Counted from the first letter of the stretch, positions 45,460 to 53,566 are shown. The stretch: 64,000 bases of DNA from Sutterella sp. (GCA_020025915.1 JAHHRH010000002.1:23413-87412); one strand, 5' to 3'. A program made the numbers and translations. The notes: a model not told the origin generated them from the letters alone.

Positions 45460-46547
45460 CAGGCGGCCTCCTTCTTAAAGCCAACCCACTTGAAGTGATA
45501 GAAAATCATGGTGTCGCAGGCGAGAATGAAAAAGAGCAAAAGCCCCTGATAGACGCCCGTAATTGAAGACGGCAAGCCCAAACGACTTTGAGCTAACTCA
45601 CCGCCCAAATAAAAGAGCGCCATGATAAACGCGGCAGGAATGCAACCCAACGGCGTCAAACGACCTACAAAGGCCACGATAATGGCCGCAAACCCATAAC
45701 CCGGTGAAATCGTGGGCGTTAACTGTCCTAATGGTCCAGCAGCTTCAATACCACCCGCCAAACCAGCGAGCGCACCGCAAATGAGCATCGAGCGCCAAAT
45801 CAAGTGACCAGGACGATAGCCCGCATAGCGTGCAGCCAAGGGCGCCATCCCAGAAATCTTGAATTCCATCCCCATTTCCATTTTGTCCATCAGGATCCAT
45901 ATGCCTAAAGCCGCAATCAAGGCCATCAGGGCACCTGCATGTAAGCGTGTCCCTTCTAAAAGAATGGGTAAGAGTGCGCCGCTTTCAAACATTGCGGTCT
46001 GCGGAAAGCCAAAGCCCATCGGGTCGCGCATCGGCCCCTGCACAGCCCAAGATAAGAAAAATTGGGCCACATAGACCAACATCAACGAAACAAGAATTTC
46101 GTTGGCATGGAATTTGTGTCTTAAAAGCGCCGTCACAGCACCCCAAAGCGCACCACCCAAAGCCGAAGCCAACATGACTAAAATCACAAACCATGGTCCC
46201 GTGCTACTATCGCACGTCAGGGCAACCGCACCACCCGCAATGGCACCGGCAACCAACTGACCTTCCGCACCAATATTCCAAACATTGGCTCTAAAGCAAA
46301 CCACTAAACCGACAGCACAGAGGAGTAGTGGCGTCATTTTGACACCGACTTCTGCCCACCCGCGCAAACTATCGAGCGGCGCCACAAAGAAGGTCTTCAA
46401 AGCCACAAACGGATCTTGACCCAAGGCCGCAAAAATGATGCCGCCCGTGAGCACAGTCAAGCAAAGCGCTAAAAGCGGTGAGAACCATCGAAGATAACGC
46501 GCAGCTTCCTGGCGTGGCGTCATCGCAATCGGGAACGTCTTACTCAT
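45459..46547 (-). CDS. Nucleoside-type ABC transporter permease 1
   Basis: 362-residue permease, equivalent to YufP/NupP. N-terminal MSKTFPIAMTPRQEAARYLR, then about ten hydrophobic segments including NVWNIGAEGQLVAGAIAGG and the coupling loop ARYAGYRPGHLIWRSM. The ATG at 46547 overlaps the ATPase stop by 4 nt (ATGA); the open frame upstream of it runs inside the ATPase gene and is not used. Confidence 0.9.
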   Translation of the reverse strand: MSKTFPIAMTPRQEAARYLRWFSPLLALCLTVLTGGIIFAALGQDPFVALKTFFVAPLDSLRGWAEVGVKMTPLLLCAVGLVVCFRANVWNIGAEGQLVAGAIAGGAVALTCDSSTGPWFVILVMLASALGGALWGAVTALLRHKFHANEILVSLMLVYVAQFFLSWAVQGPMRDPMGFGFPQTAMFESGALLPILLEGTRLHAGALMALIAALGIWILMDKMEMGMEFKISGMAPLAARYAGYRPGHLIWRSMLICGALAGLAGGIEAAGPLGQLTPTISPGYGFAAIIVAFVGRLTPLGCIPAAFIMALFYLGGELAQSRLGLPSSITGVYQGLLLFFILACDTMIFYHFKWVGFKKEAA

Positions 46548-48061
46548 GCCTTTTCTCCTTCTTGACTTGCAGGGCCATTCGGCCAAAGGCCAGACATCCA
46601 ACGACCAACGATTTCAATATTCATTTCAGACTTTGGCATCGCGGGCGACAAATGTCCGCGATACATCACCGCAATACGATCACAAATTTCAAAAAGTTCG
46701 TCGACTTCTTCAGAGACGACCAACACACCCGCGCCATCATCACGCAATCGCATCAAAGCATTACGAATCGTGGCCGCAGCCCCTACGTCGACACCCCAGG
46801 TCGGTTGATTTACCACTAGGACGCCTGGGTTCTGAAGGATTTCGCGACCCATAATGAACTTTTGCAAGTTGCCGCCCGAGAGGCTACCAGCATTCTTTTG
46901 TGAGGACGGCGTCTTTACGTGAAAGCGTTCAATGATCTTTTCGGTAAAGGCCCGTGCCTTGTCTTCCAAAATGAAGCCATGCTTCACAAGACCGTCGCCT
47001 GTCAAATAGGTATTGGTCTGAAGAGAAATATCAGGCACTGCCGCATGCCCCAAACGCTGTTCAGGGACGTAACGCAACCCTAAGCAACGACGTTCACGGG
47101 TGCCTAAATTCCCCACCGGTTGGCCAAAAAGCTTGACAGCATCGGCAGGCACATTGGCTTCGCCTGCGGCCACAGACATCAAACGCGCCTGGCCGTTACC
47201 TGAAATCCCTGCAATCCCGACGATTTCACCTGCTCGCACCGACAGAGACACGTCTTCAATCCCGCACACACGAAGCGTGCCTTCGTAATTCACGTGCTTT
47301 AATTCAAAGACCGTGCTACCAGGCGACCCACTCGCCTCACGAATCACAGGCGGCTCGGCCCCAATCATGAGACGAGCAAGCGAGGCTTCTGTTTCTTTTT
47401 TAGGGTCGACGGACGAGACAATGCGCCCTGCGCGCAAGACCACGCAACGGTCAGCCATCTCGCGAATTTCGTCCAACTTATGAGAAATAAAGAGAATCGA
47501 CACACCTTCTTGAGCCAAGCGATGCAAGGTCACGAATAGCTTACGCACCGCTTGAGGCACTAAAACCGATGTTGGTTCGTCCAAAATCAAAAGTTTAGGA
47601 TTCGTCATCAAGGCTCGGATAATTTCAACGCGCTGACGTTCACCCATCGAAAGTTCATACACAACAGCGGCAGGGTCCACCTCGAGACCATACTTTTTGC
47701 CTAACGCTTCGACTTCAGCAGAGATCTCAGCCGTACTACGACCACCGCTAAGACCCAAGGCAACGTTTTCGGCCACCGTGAGCGTATCGAACAAGGCAAA
47801 GTGTTGGTGAACCATAGCAATCCCGCACGCACGTGCTTGAGCAGGACTATCAATGACGAGCGGGTGACCGTCGAACTCCAAATGTCCCTCATCAGGTCGC
47901 ACGGACCCGTAAATGATTTTCATGAGGGTGGACTTACCGGCGCCGTTTTCACCTAAAACGGCCAGGACTTCACCGGGCGCAATATCCATGTTGATGCTGT
48001 CATTGGCAACAATCCCGGGATATCGCTTAGTGATATTTTTCAGGCTGAGTCGTGGATGCAT
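46544..48061 (-). CDS. Nucleoside-type ABC transporter ATP-binding protein
   Basis: 505-residue protein with two fused nucleotide-binding domains, equivalent to YufO/NupO. First domain: Walker A LGENGAGKSTLMKI, signature ELSMGERQRVEI, Walker B LLILDEPTSVL. Second domain has the degenerate P-loop GISGNGQARLMSVAAGE, signature LSGGNLQKFIMGREI and VLVVNQPTWGVDVGAA, as is usual for this sugar/nucleoside importer class. The ATG at 48061 begins MHPRLSLKNITKRYPGIVA; an in-frame TTG at 48136 is possible but lacks domain sequence. It is the first gene of the operon, with a promoter at 48155-48183. Confidence 0.9.
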   Translation of the reverse strand: MHPRLSLKNITKRYPGIVANDSINMDIAPGEVLAVLGENGAGKSTLMKIIYGSVRPDEGHLEFDGHPLVIDSPAQARACGIAMVHQHFALFDTLTVAENVALGLSGGRSTAEISAEVEALGKKYGLEVDPAAVVYELSMGERQRVEIIRALMTNPKLLILDEPTSVLVPQAVRKLFVTLHRLAQEGVSILFISHKLDEIREMADRCVVLRAGRIVSSVDPKKETEASLARLMIGAEPPVIREASGSPGSTVFELKHVNYEGTLRVCGIEDVSLSVRAGEIVGIAGISGNGQARLMSVAAGEANVPADAVKLFGQPVGNLGTRERRCLGLRYVPEQRLGHAAVPDISLQTNTYLTGDGLVKHGFILEDKARAFTEKIIERFHVKTPSSQKNAGSLSGGNLQKFIMGREILQNPGVLVVNQPTWGVDVGAAATIRNALMRLRDDGAGVLVVSEEVDELFEICDRIAVMYRGHLSPAMPKSEMNIEIVGRWMSGLWPNGPASQEGEKA

Positions 48062-48154
48062 GCTGAGGCTGGACCTAAGGTCTCTTTCCTTTGCAAGGTG
48101 TGGAGGGCTATCGGTTGTTCTTTCATCAATGAACAACGCGACGATAAACTCTAG

Positions 48155-48183
48155 ATTTTACTGATTGCTAAGAAATCTGTCTA
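48155..48183 (-). promoter_or_regulatory. Sigma-70 promoter of the nucleoside ABC operon
   Basis: On the minus strand TAGACA (48183-48178), a 17-nt spacer and TAAAAT (48160-48155). Five of six -35 bases and optimal spacing; it leaves a leader of about 85 nt to the ATG at 48061. Confidence 0.7.
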
Positions 48184-48267
48184 ACGCAAATAACCTTGAG
48201 CGCAAGCCCCTCTTCAAAAGTACATTCAGCTGCATTGAATAATTTACATTTAGTAACATTGTGAAAC

Positions 48268-48296
48268 TTTATTTTTTTAGGGAAAGTATGTATGAT
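48268..48296 (+). promoter_or_regulatory. Candidate promoter of the tRNA-Arg gene
   Basis: TTTATT (48268-48273), 17-nt spacer, TATGAT (48291-48296); the predicted start site is a few bases before the tRNA at 48311. Confidence 0.45.
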
Positions 48297-48310
48297 TCAA
48301 ATCCTCGAGT

Positions 48311-48387
48311 GCGGATGTAGCTCAGTTGGATAGAGTATCTGGCTACGAACCAGAGGGTCGTGGGTTCGAATCCTGCCATCCGCACCA
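48311..48387 (+). tRNA. tRNA-Arg (anticodon ACG)
   Basis: 77 nt with encoded CCA. Acceptor GCGGATG pairs with CATCCGC; D-arm GTAGCTCAGTTGGATAGAG; anticodon stem CTGG/CCAG with loop CTACGAA; T-arm GTGGGTTCGAATCCTGC. A terminator follows. Confidence 0.96.
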
Positions 48388-48395
48388 CCCATTCA

Positions 48396-48432
48396 GAAAC
48401 CGTCGATGATTCATCGGCGGTTTCGCTTTTTT
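48396..48432 (+). terminator. Terminator after tRNA-Arg
   Basis: GAAACCG-t-CGATGA pairs with TCATCG-g-CGGTTTC (48396-48424), followed by a T-run at 48426-48432. Confidence 0.88.
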
Positions 48433-48515
48433 CATGGAATTAAAACGTACGCGAACTTTTTTTAAAAGTTTTTTGCTTTTTTTCTCAGTTCGTGTTATGC
48501 TTCGTTTCCCTGATA

Positions 48516-48615
48516 CTTGAAGGACAAAGCAAATCTGATCCGGTGCTACGTCTGATTGACAAGTATCCCAATGTGCGCTACTTCGACCGCAGCAAAACAT
48601 TGGAAGGATCCCTGC
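48516..48615 (+). pseudogene. Possible protein-coding remnant just upstream of tRNA-Ser
   Basis: One plus frame here reads LEGQSKSDPVLRLIDKYPNV followed by RYFDRSKTLEGSLR and has host-like codon use, unlike the AT-rich DNA to its left. It lacks a start, enters the tRNA without a stop, and I do not recognise the parent gene. It may be a fragment left by a past recombination at the tRNA, or chance. Confidence 0.25.
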
Positions 48616-48707
48616 GGAGAAGTGGCAGAGAGGTCGAATGCACACCCCTGCTAAGGGTGCAGGTCTGAATAAGGGCCTCGGGGGTTCGAATCCCCCCTTC
48701 TCCGCCA
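48616..48707 (+). tRNA. tRNA-Ser (anticodon GCT)
   Basis: 92 nt with a long variable arm and encoded CCA. Acceptor GGAGAAG pairs with CTTCTCC; anticodon loop CTGCTAA between CACCC and GGGTG; T-arm GGGGTTCGAATCCCC. A P4-type integrase starts 195 nt downstream in the same direction, so the 3' end of this tRNA is a likely attachment site. Confidence 0.96.
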
Positions 48708-48715
48708 AAACACCG

Positions 48716-48744
48716 AGCCAGGAGCACTTGCTTCTGGCTTTTTT
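48716..48744 (+). terminator. Terminator after tRNA-Ser
   Basis: AGCCAG-g-AGCA pairs with TGCT-t-CTGGCT (48716-48739), with T-run to 48744. Confidence 0.85.
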
Positions 48745-48839
48745 CTTATCTATTTCACTATTTTTCAGGCGTTTCGAGGCAGTTTCAGGAAAATCGCTGA
48801 AATTTGATGTCAAATCGTAGACACGTTTTTGAAAGTCGA

Positions 48840-48881
48840 GTGTGGTAAGAAGTGTGGTAAAGAATGAGGTATAGTGGTTAA
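48840..48881 (+). repeat. Direct repeats GTGTGGTAA upstream of the integrase (possible arm sites)
   Basis: GTGTGGTAA occurs at 48840-48848 and 48852-48860, 12 bp apart, with a related AGTGGTTAA at 48873-48881. Short direct repeats just upstream of int are where P4-type integrases usually have arm-binding sites. Confidence 0.5.
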
Positions 48882-48902
48882 AAACTTCTTTAGTACACAC
48901 TC

Positions 48903-50061
48903 ATGAAAGCTCTCGTCACATCAAAGACAGTGCGCACTTTACCCAAAGGACGTTACTCTGTCGGAGGAGGATTAAGCCTTCTCGTATCTTCTGAAACTTC
49001 GCGTACATGGACATTTAGGTACCAAATCGACGGCAAGCGTCGTGACATGTCTTTAGGCTCTGCAAACTCAATCACGTTGACTGCCGCTAAGACGCTTGCA
49101 GATCGTGCACGCACGATGGTCGCAGATGGCAAAGACCCAATAGAGGAAAGAAGAGCGCCGAAGCGTGAAACATCGTCTCACCTTTTTCGTGATGTCGCTA
49201 GTGAAGCTATTGAACTTTTTCAGAGCGTGAGAAAGTGGCGTAACGCAAAACACGCGGCTCAATGGACATCAACGATCGAAACTTATGCTTTTCCAGTGAT
49301 TGGTCGTTTAGATATCAAAGACGTCACAAGAGAAGACATCCTTCTCATATTAAAGCCTATTTGGGAAACCAAGACAGAAACTGCCGACAGGCTTAGAGGC
49401 CGTCTGGACAACATCTTTGATTACGCAATCTCTAAGGGCTATTGCACGACCAACCCCGCTAGATGGAAAGCGAACCTAGAGTCTTTCTTGCCAGCAGCAT
49501 CAAAGATCAAAGTTGAATCGCACCATGCCGCCATGCCTCTTGATGAACTTAAAGAATTTGTCAGCAAGCTCGACACTAAGCACGTCTCTCATGCGGCAAT
49601 ACTCTTCGGCATATTGACAGCTTCAAGAGCACAAGAGTTTTTGAGCATGACGTGGGATGAAGTCGACCTCGAAAGTGCAACATGGTCGCTAGACATGAAT
49701 AGAACAAAGACGCTCGTGCCTCATCGTGTGCCTTTGTCGAAACAAGCAATTGAGATTTTAAAGGAGAGAGAGAACTTCTGAGTTTGTTTTTCCGTCACCC
49801 TATACCGGGCGAGCTATGTCAGTTGATACGCCTCGCACGATGCTAAGAAAGATTTCCGGTACTGACTACACCATGCACGGTTTCAGAAGTAGTTTTCGTG
49901 ACTGGGGAGAAGAGAACTTGATTCATGACACGCTTCTCGAAAAAGCGCTAAGTCATTCGCAGAAAACAAAGACAGTGAGAGCTTACCAACGCTCAGATTT
50001 GCTCGAGCCAAGGCGCCCTGTTATGCAGATGTGGGCAGACGAAATACTGCCTCAGAAATAA
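48903..50061 (+). pseudogene. P4-type tyrosine integrase, interrupted by a frameshift
   Basis: First frame 48903-49781 (292 residues) has the DUF4102-type N-terminal arm-binding domain (RYSVGGGLSLLVSSE...), the core-binding domain and the first catalytic Arg in ILTASRAQEFLSMTWDEVDL. It stops after KERENF. The rest of the catalytic domain continues in another frame: SEFVFPSPYTGRAMS, the H-x-x-R box TMHGFRSSFRDW and the nucleophile Tyr in RAYQRSD, ending at 50061. Removing one base of the GAGAGAGA tract near 49770 joins the two as KERETSEFVFPSP. So this is a one-base expansion of a dinucleotide run: either recent inactivation, phase variation, or a sequencing error. Its start lies 195 nt after tRNA-Ser. 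Confidence 0.85.
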
Positions 50062-50090
50062 AAAAGCCTCGCGTCACTGCGAGGCAATTT
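50061..50090. terminator. Bidirectional terminator between integrase and tRNA-Gly
   Basis: GCCTCGC (50066-50072) pairs with GCGAGGC (50079-50085), with AT runs on both sides; strongest for the minus-strand tRNA-Gly. Confidence 0.85.
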
Positions 50091-50094
50091 TGCT

Positions 50095-50169
50095 TGGAGC
50101 GGGTGAAGGGAGTCGAACCCTCGTCTCTAGCTTGGAAGGCTAGGGTAATAGCCGTTATACGACACCCGC
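50095..50169 (-). tRNA. tRNA-Gly (anticodon TCC)
   Basis: 75 nt including an encoded CCA. Acceptor GCGGGTG pairs with CACCCGC; anticodon loop CTTCCAA; T-arm GAGGGTTCGACTCCC. Very similar to E. coli glyT. It lies between the broken integrase and the prophage lysis genes. Confidence 0.95.
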
Positions 50170-50241
50170 TTCGGAGAAAACGAATATTACCACAGATTTC
50201 ACGGTTTTGCACATCATTTTCCCATTTATGCACATTTTATG

Positions 50242-50685
50242 TCATTGCACAATTCGTACAATCGCATCCTTATCTATTGCAATGCTTTGAGATAGCTCGA
50301 CACCTCGCTCAAGTAGTCTGCCACTTCTTGCGAGTAGCTCTGTGCATCTTGCAATTTGCTTTCGCTCAGACTTACAGGTATCGTCACCGGCTCTGGACAA
50401 CTTACGCTTAACTGCGTCTGCCTCGATGCGCACCCGGTTAGTATCAGCAGACAAGTCGCGCATACGAGCGTAGGCCGCATCACGCTGCGCCCACGCATCA
50501 ACGACCGCTTGTTTTGATAAAGCTTCTTTTTCACGATACTCAGCCTCCAACGTTTGAGCCTTCTGCGCATAATCCTCGCGCATTTTGGCAATGTCTCTTT
50601 CTGCAACAACGTTTGATGCTTCATAGCCGCCAATAAAAAACGCCGTTGCGCCCGCTACTATTCCTGCAAACCTCAACCAGTTCAT
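50242..50685 (-). CDS. Rz: Rz-like inner-membrane spanin subunit
   Basis: 147-residue type II membrane protein: one N-terminal helix (about 5-22), then a periplasmic coiled coil rich in Glu, Arg and Ala (AERDIAKMREDYAQKAQTLE...). This is the i-spanin layout; with Rz1 it fuses inner and outer membranes at the end of lysis. The start overlaps the lysozyme stop by 4 nt. The Rz1 gene is embedded inside it in another frame. It is the last gene of the late operon. Confidence 0.85.
   Translation of the reverse strand: MNWLRFAGIVAGATAFFIGGYEASNVVAERDIAKMREDYAQKAQTLEAEYREKEALSKQAVVDAWAQRDAAYARMRDLSADTNRVRIEADAVKRKLSRAGDDTCKSERKQIARCTELLARSGRLLERGVELSQSIAIDKDAIVRIVQ
50274..50480 (-). CDS. Rz1: Rz1-like outer-membrane spanin lipoprotein (nested in Rz)
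   Basis: 68-residue lipoprotein, MRPTLVCATCLLILTGCASR, with lipobox LTGC, followed by a short soluble tail containing a Pro-rich segment (CPEPVTIPVSLSES). It is read in a different frame wholly inside the Rz gene, the nested arrangement known for lambda-like spanin pairs. The ATG at 50480 fits the lipoprotein signal; the frame is open further upstream without signal features. Confidence 0.82.
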   Translation of the reverse strand: MRPTLVCATCLLILTGCASRQTQLSVSCPEPVTIPVSLSESKLQDAQSYSQEVADYLSEVSSYLKALQ

Positions 50686-51149
50686 AAATCACCTACACAC
50701 ATCTGATATTCAAGCTCACGCCTTTGAACGAGGCCAGGCACTTTCTTTCCGCCTGCGTAGACCCATCGCTTCAGCTCAGCGCAAGCACCTTCATAGTCTT
50801 GAGCATTGAGCTTTCGAACTAGCGTAGAAGAGCAAAAAGCCTTTCTACCGACGTTGAAAGCGAAGCTCGTGTAAGCGTCATACTCACCTTGAGTCAAAGG
50901 CACGATCACACACGCGTCAATAGCCGATTCAGCCACACCAACGTCTCGATAAAGGCGATTGAGTGCACCAGTGACAGTGATTGTGTCGCCCTTCTTTACG
51001 CCTTCTGTGCTGCCGAAACCAATTGTTGGAACGTCGCCTTCGACAGGAATGTAAGCTTCAGACCGATAGCCTTCATAACCCGCAATAGCAAGAAGCCCCG
51101 ACGCGCTTAACGTCAGGGCTGCAGCAGCAAGTCTTTTCTTCAGACTCAC
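50682..51149 (-). CDS. Phage endolysin, GH24 lysozyme with SAR-type N-terminus
   Basis: 155-residue muramidase. An N-terminal weakly hydrophobic segment (about 8-24, rich in Ala, Leu, Gly and Ser) looks like a signal-arrest-release sequence. The active-site Glu lies in GYEGYRSEAYIPVEGDVPTI, with Thr 16 residues on, matching the form of GH24 common in proteobacterial prophages (EGYRxxAYIPVxGDVPTIG). SFAFNVGRKAFCSSTLVRKLN is the conserved helix. It degrades peptidoglycan once the membrane is depolarised. It overlaps the upstream holin-candidate stop and the downstream Rz start by 4 nt each. Confidence 0.9.
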   Translation of the reverse strand: MSLKKRLAAAALTLSASGLLAIAGYEGYRSEAYIPVEGDVPTIGFGSTEGVKKGDTITVTGALNRLYRDVGVAESAIDACVIVPLTQGEYDAYTSFAFNVGRKAFCSSTLVRKLNAQDYEGACAELKRWVYAGGKKVPGLVQRRELEYQMCVGDL

Positions 51150-51478
51150 TCTTTTTTCTCCTTCGATACTTTAGACAGAGCTTCGATCATTGCCCCACGG
51201 TCGTCACGCTTGTCTAACGGTATGACTGTTTCCGTTCGTTTTGGTCGTGCAAGTCTGTAAAGATATAAAACCGTCTCAACAACCTTTGGCAAACATCCAA
51301 AAATCATAAAGAGAAGATAAGCACAAGTTAGAGCGCTGACCCACGTTTCTACCGGATATCCATAGACGCTCATTCCAGTCACAGCAACGCCAGGCGAAGC
51401 CTTTACCGCCCCTGATGCCGTTCCGGAAGTTACTGTTGCGACAAACCGCTTTACTGGAGAAGTTGCCTCTTCACACAT
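51146..51478 (-). CDS. Small phage membrane protein, holin candidate
   Basis: 110-residue protein with a hydrophobic helix at about 46-72 (WVSALTCAYLLFMIFGCLPK) after a Gly/Ala/Val-rich stretch that may be a second membrane segment, and a charged C-terminal tail (RPKRTETVIPLDKRDDRG). Its place right before the endolysin gene and its size are those of a holin. No specific holin family is recognised. It overlaps the endolysin start by 4 nt. Confidence 0.6.
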   Translation of the reverse strand: MCEEATSPVKRFVATVTSGTASGAVKASPGVAVTGMSVYGYPVETWVSALTCAYLLFMIFGCLPKVVETVLYLYRLARPKRTETVIPLDKRDDRGAMIEALSKVSKEKKE

Positions 51479-51484
51479 CGGTCT

Positions 51485-52060
51485 CTACTCCCTCGAAAAG
51501 AATGGGTTAATCATTCCAGTCCACATAGCGACGCCGTAGCCGTCAGCCTCTTTGCACCAGAGTTTCCAACCGATCGACCCGCGTAGGCACTTCGTTTTAA
51601 AAAGCCCAAAAGGCCAAGGAAGCACAAAGTAGAAAAACCACACTTTCGGTTTTCCACTCGCGTCGTATAGCTTTCGCAAGCAGATGCCTGGCACATACGG
51701 ACGGCGATTCGCCTGCGGATTGCCAACAACTTTGTAAAGGTCAGAGGCGTAGACCCCATAACCAACAACTTGACGATCAAACCCGTACGCGGAGTTGCGC
51801 CAGTACCATGCCGTACGTCGTTTATACGTAGACCATTTGTCAGTGCCCGGCCAACGCTTTTGATGTGCAGGATCTCCATCAGCAGAAGAGTTTGGTGTAT
51901 TGAACCAATCAAGCCACTTAGGTAGCCTTCGCGATTCTTCTTCAACGAAGAAAGGAAGAATCCAACAAATTGCCTTAGCAAAAATATTCACCGGCACTGA
52001 AAGCAGACCAAATAAGATCCACTTGATGACAATCCACGACCAAATAAAAGCGTTTTTCAT
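51485..52060 (-). CDS. Trp-rich phage membrane protein of unknown function
   Basis: 191-residue protein with two or three hydrophobic segments near the N-terminus (FIWSWIVIKWILFGLLSVPV) and another around residue 144-154 (VWFFYFVLPWPFG). A conserved-looking middle block is TDKWSTYKRRTAWYWRNSAY followed by GF. I have seen such W-rich blocks in phage proteins next to lysis genes, but no function is known. Its start overlaps the stop of the 66-residue gene by 4 nt, and it ends 7 nt before the holin candidate. Confidence 0.6.
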   Translation of the reverse strand: MKNAFIWSWIVIKWILFGLLSVPVNIFAKAICWILPFFVEEESRRLPKWLDWFNTPNSSADGDPAHQKRWPGTDKWSTYKRRTAWYWRNSAYGFDRQVVGYGVYASDLYKVVGNPQANRRPYVPGICLRKLYDASGKPKVWFFYFVLPWPFGLFKTKCLRGSIGWKLWCKEADGYGVAMWTGMINPFFSRE

Positions 52061-52257
52061 GATGCCTCCTTGAACGGCTTAGACTGATGACCGAGTTCTG
52101 CAATTGCGTCAGTTAAACCCTTTTCGTTTTCTAAGACTTGTGTGAAGCCAGCACCCATGTCTTTTTCCAGTTGAGCTAGCTTTGTTTCTAGTTGCTCAAA
52201 TCTTTGCTTTATTGCAAGTCCTAAAGCGTGACCGTCTGGTAGTGATTGTGTAGCCAT
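52057..52257 (-). CDS. Small coiled-coil phage protein with AELGHQxKPF tail
   Basis: 66 residues, mostly one amphipathic helix (QRFEQLETKLAQLEKDMGAG). It ends AELGHQSKPFKEAS, which is nearly the same as the C-terminus AELGHQEKPF of the 171-residue tail protein at 57177-57692. The shared motif suggests both bind the same partner in the tail or fibre complex. Function otherwise unknown. Confidence 0.55.
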   Translation of the reverse strand: MATQSLPDGHALGLAIKQRFEQLETKLAQLEKDMGAGFTQVLENEKGLTDAIAELGHQSKPFKEAS

Positions 52258-52259
52258 AG

Positions 52260-52496
52260 CTATCGTCCTAAATATCCGTTGCTCAAATCGTCGAGAGCTT
52301 TAGTTATTTCTGCAGTTGTACAGTGCGAGTAATCTCGCCAGTTCAAGTCAGTTCCCATAAAACCGTTATAAAGAGATACGTACTGCTGAATCGCCGTTAT
52401 TCTGTCTGCGTCGCTTGCGTCGATCATCGACTGCACCACTAAAAGAATCTTTTCTTTGAAGTGGCGCAGTCCTTCCAAGTCAATGAACCGCGCCAT
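52260..52496 (-). CDS. Small phage fibre-module protein
   Basis: 78 residues beginning MARFIDLEGLRHFKEKI, a short pattern seen at the start of some phage fibre and spike-associated proteins (FxDLxGLxxFxxKI). The rest is helical with no clear domain. It lies between the 288-residue fibre protein and the 66-residue protein, with gaps of 12 and 2 nt. Function unknown. Confidence 0.5.
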   Translation of the reverse strand: MARFIDLEGLRHFKEKILLVVQSMIDASDADRITAIQQYVSLYNGFMGTDLNWRDYSHCTTAEITKALDDLSNGYLGR

Positions 52497-52508
52497 AAGC
52501 CCACCTCG

Positions 52509-53375
52509 TTAAGGTTGCTTAGAGGAGAAAATCGCGTCGATTTCGGTGTTCGAAACAGCTTCGATTACAAACATTTCAGACATTGGATCCCACGTCGTGC
52601 CATCCCAAACAACGTTAGTGCCTGCGCCGATTCCATGAGATTGATCGGCCGCTTTAACGTTGTACATATGACCTTGCTGGGGGCTTTTCGGAAGAGCGGC
52701 ATAGTTTTCAACTGACCCCATATATTTAATAGCGCTAGTAATCTGATCTTTAGTAGCGAAGTTGCTAAGATCGATGTTTACGCCTTTCGCTGTAATGACG
52801 AGGGGTTTTCCGTCGACGCTTACTTTTTCAATAACGTTGACTTGAGCGCCCGCACTGATGTTTTCTAGCTTCGTAAAGTGCGCAGAGGACATCAGGCCGT
52901 TCTTTGCGCCAGTGGCGACGGTATAAGTCGTGTCTTGCGCAGGAATACCAAGAGCAGTAATGTCACCTTTTACGACTTTCGTGCCTGCGATTACGTGACC
53001 GGTAGCGTCGGTCGTAATCTTATAAAGACCTGCGCCAAGCGCACCTGCTGCGCTAGTCGGATGTGCGTAAACTGGTGTTTCAACACCGTCAATCTTGACG
53101 TTGCCGTTCGTCGTTGAGTTTTCGACTTTCGTAGCGTGTTCTGAAATTCCTTCCAGCTTTGTGTAATGCGCAGAGGACATTAAGCCGTTAGCCGTTCCTG
53201 ATGCAACGTCGAAACGTTGCTGAGGAATGGAAATAGTGCCTAGAGGTGTACCTTTTGCAGATTTCAAAGTGATCGTTTGGCCTGCAATTTCAATCGACCC
53301 TGCGAAAACGCCTTCGGCCAAAGAATGGTAATACTTTAAGTTTTCTACACTTAAAACTTTCGTCGTTGTAGTCAT
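52509..53375 (-). CDS. Phage tail fibre/spike protein with tandem repeats
   Basis: 288 residues starting MTTTTKVLSVENLKYYHSLA. Two copies of a fibre repeat are visible: GLMSSAHYTKLEGISEHATK and GLMSSAHFTKLENISAGAQV, each preceded by a TDATGHV- or IPQQRFDVASGT-type strand segment. The C-terminal part contains VWDGTTWDPMSEMFVIEAVS, a typical tip or linker fold. It is part of a second receptor-binding module with the collagen-like and BppU-like genes, to which it is coupled by a 4-nt overlap at its start. Confidence 0.75.
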   Translation of the reverse strand: MTTTTKVLSVENLKYYHSLAEGVFAGSIEIAGQTITLKSAKGTPLGTISIPQQRFDVASGTANGLMSSAHYTKLEGISEHATKVENSTTNGNVKIDGVETPVYAHPTSAAGALGAGLYKITTDATGHVIAGTKVVKGDITALGIPAQDTTYTVATGAKNGLMSSAHFTKLENISAGAQVNVIEKVSVDGKPLVITAKGVNIDLSNFATKDQITSAIKYMGSVENYAALPKSPQQGHMYNVKAADQSHGIGAGTNVVWDGTTWDPMSEMFVIEAVSNTEIDAIFSSKQP

Positions 53376-53566
53376 TTAGTTACTCCGAAAATTATATCAA
53401 TGTCGTCCTTTGACGCTAAGTCAAAAGAGCCTGAATCACCTTTGTCTCCTTTTGCCCCCTGAATGCCGGGTACAGCAATCTTTACTGGTGGCAGGACTAC
53501 TTTTCGTTCGACCAAAATTTTTTGAGGCGGGTGCGGTCGAACGATTACTTTCACCGCGCACTTCAT
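53372..53566 (-). CDS. Small collagen-like phage tail protein
   Basis: 64 residues. A middle segment GIQGAKGDKGDSGS is a short run of Gly-x-y triplets as in phage collagen-like fibre linkers. The N-terminal half is rich in Lys, Val and Pro (VIVRPHPPQKILVERKVVLP). Four-nt overlaps at both ends couple it to the BppU-like gene and to the 288-residue fibre gene, so it probably trimerises with them as the shaft between base and tip. Confidence 0.6.
   Translation of the reverse strand: MKCAVKVIVRPHPPQKILVERKVVLPPVKIAVPGIQGAKGDKGDSGSFDLASKDDIDIIFGVTK

Noticed and set aside
48343..48900. 185-codon minus-strand open frame with GGFEPPRPLFR and GWCGWQDSNPRPS
   Set aside because: These are the typical meaningless translations of the antisense strands of tRNA genes; it covers both tRNA-Arg and tRNA-Ser.
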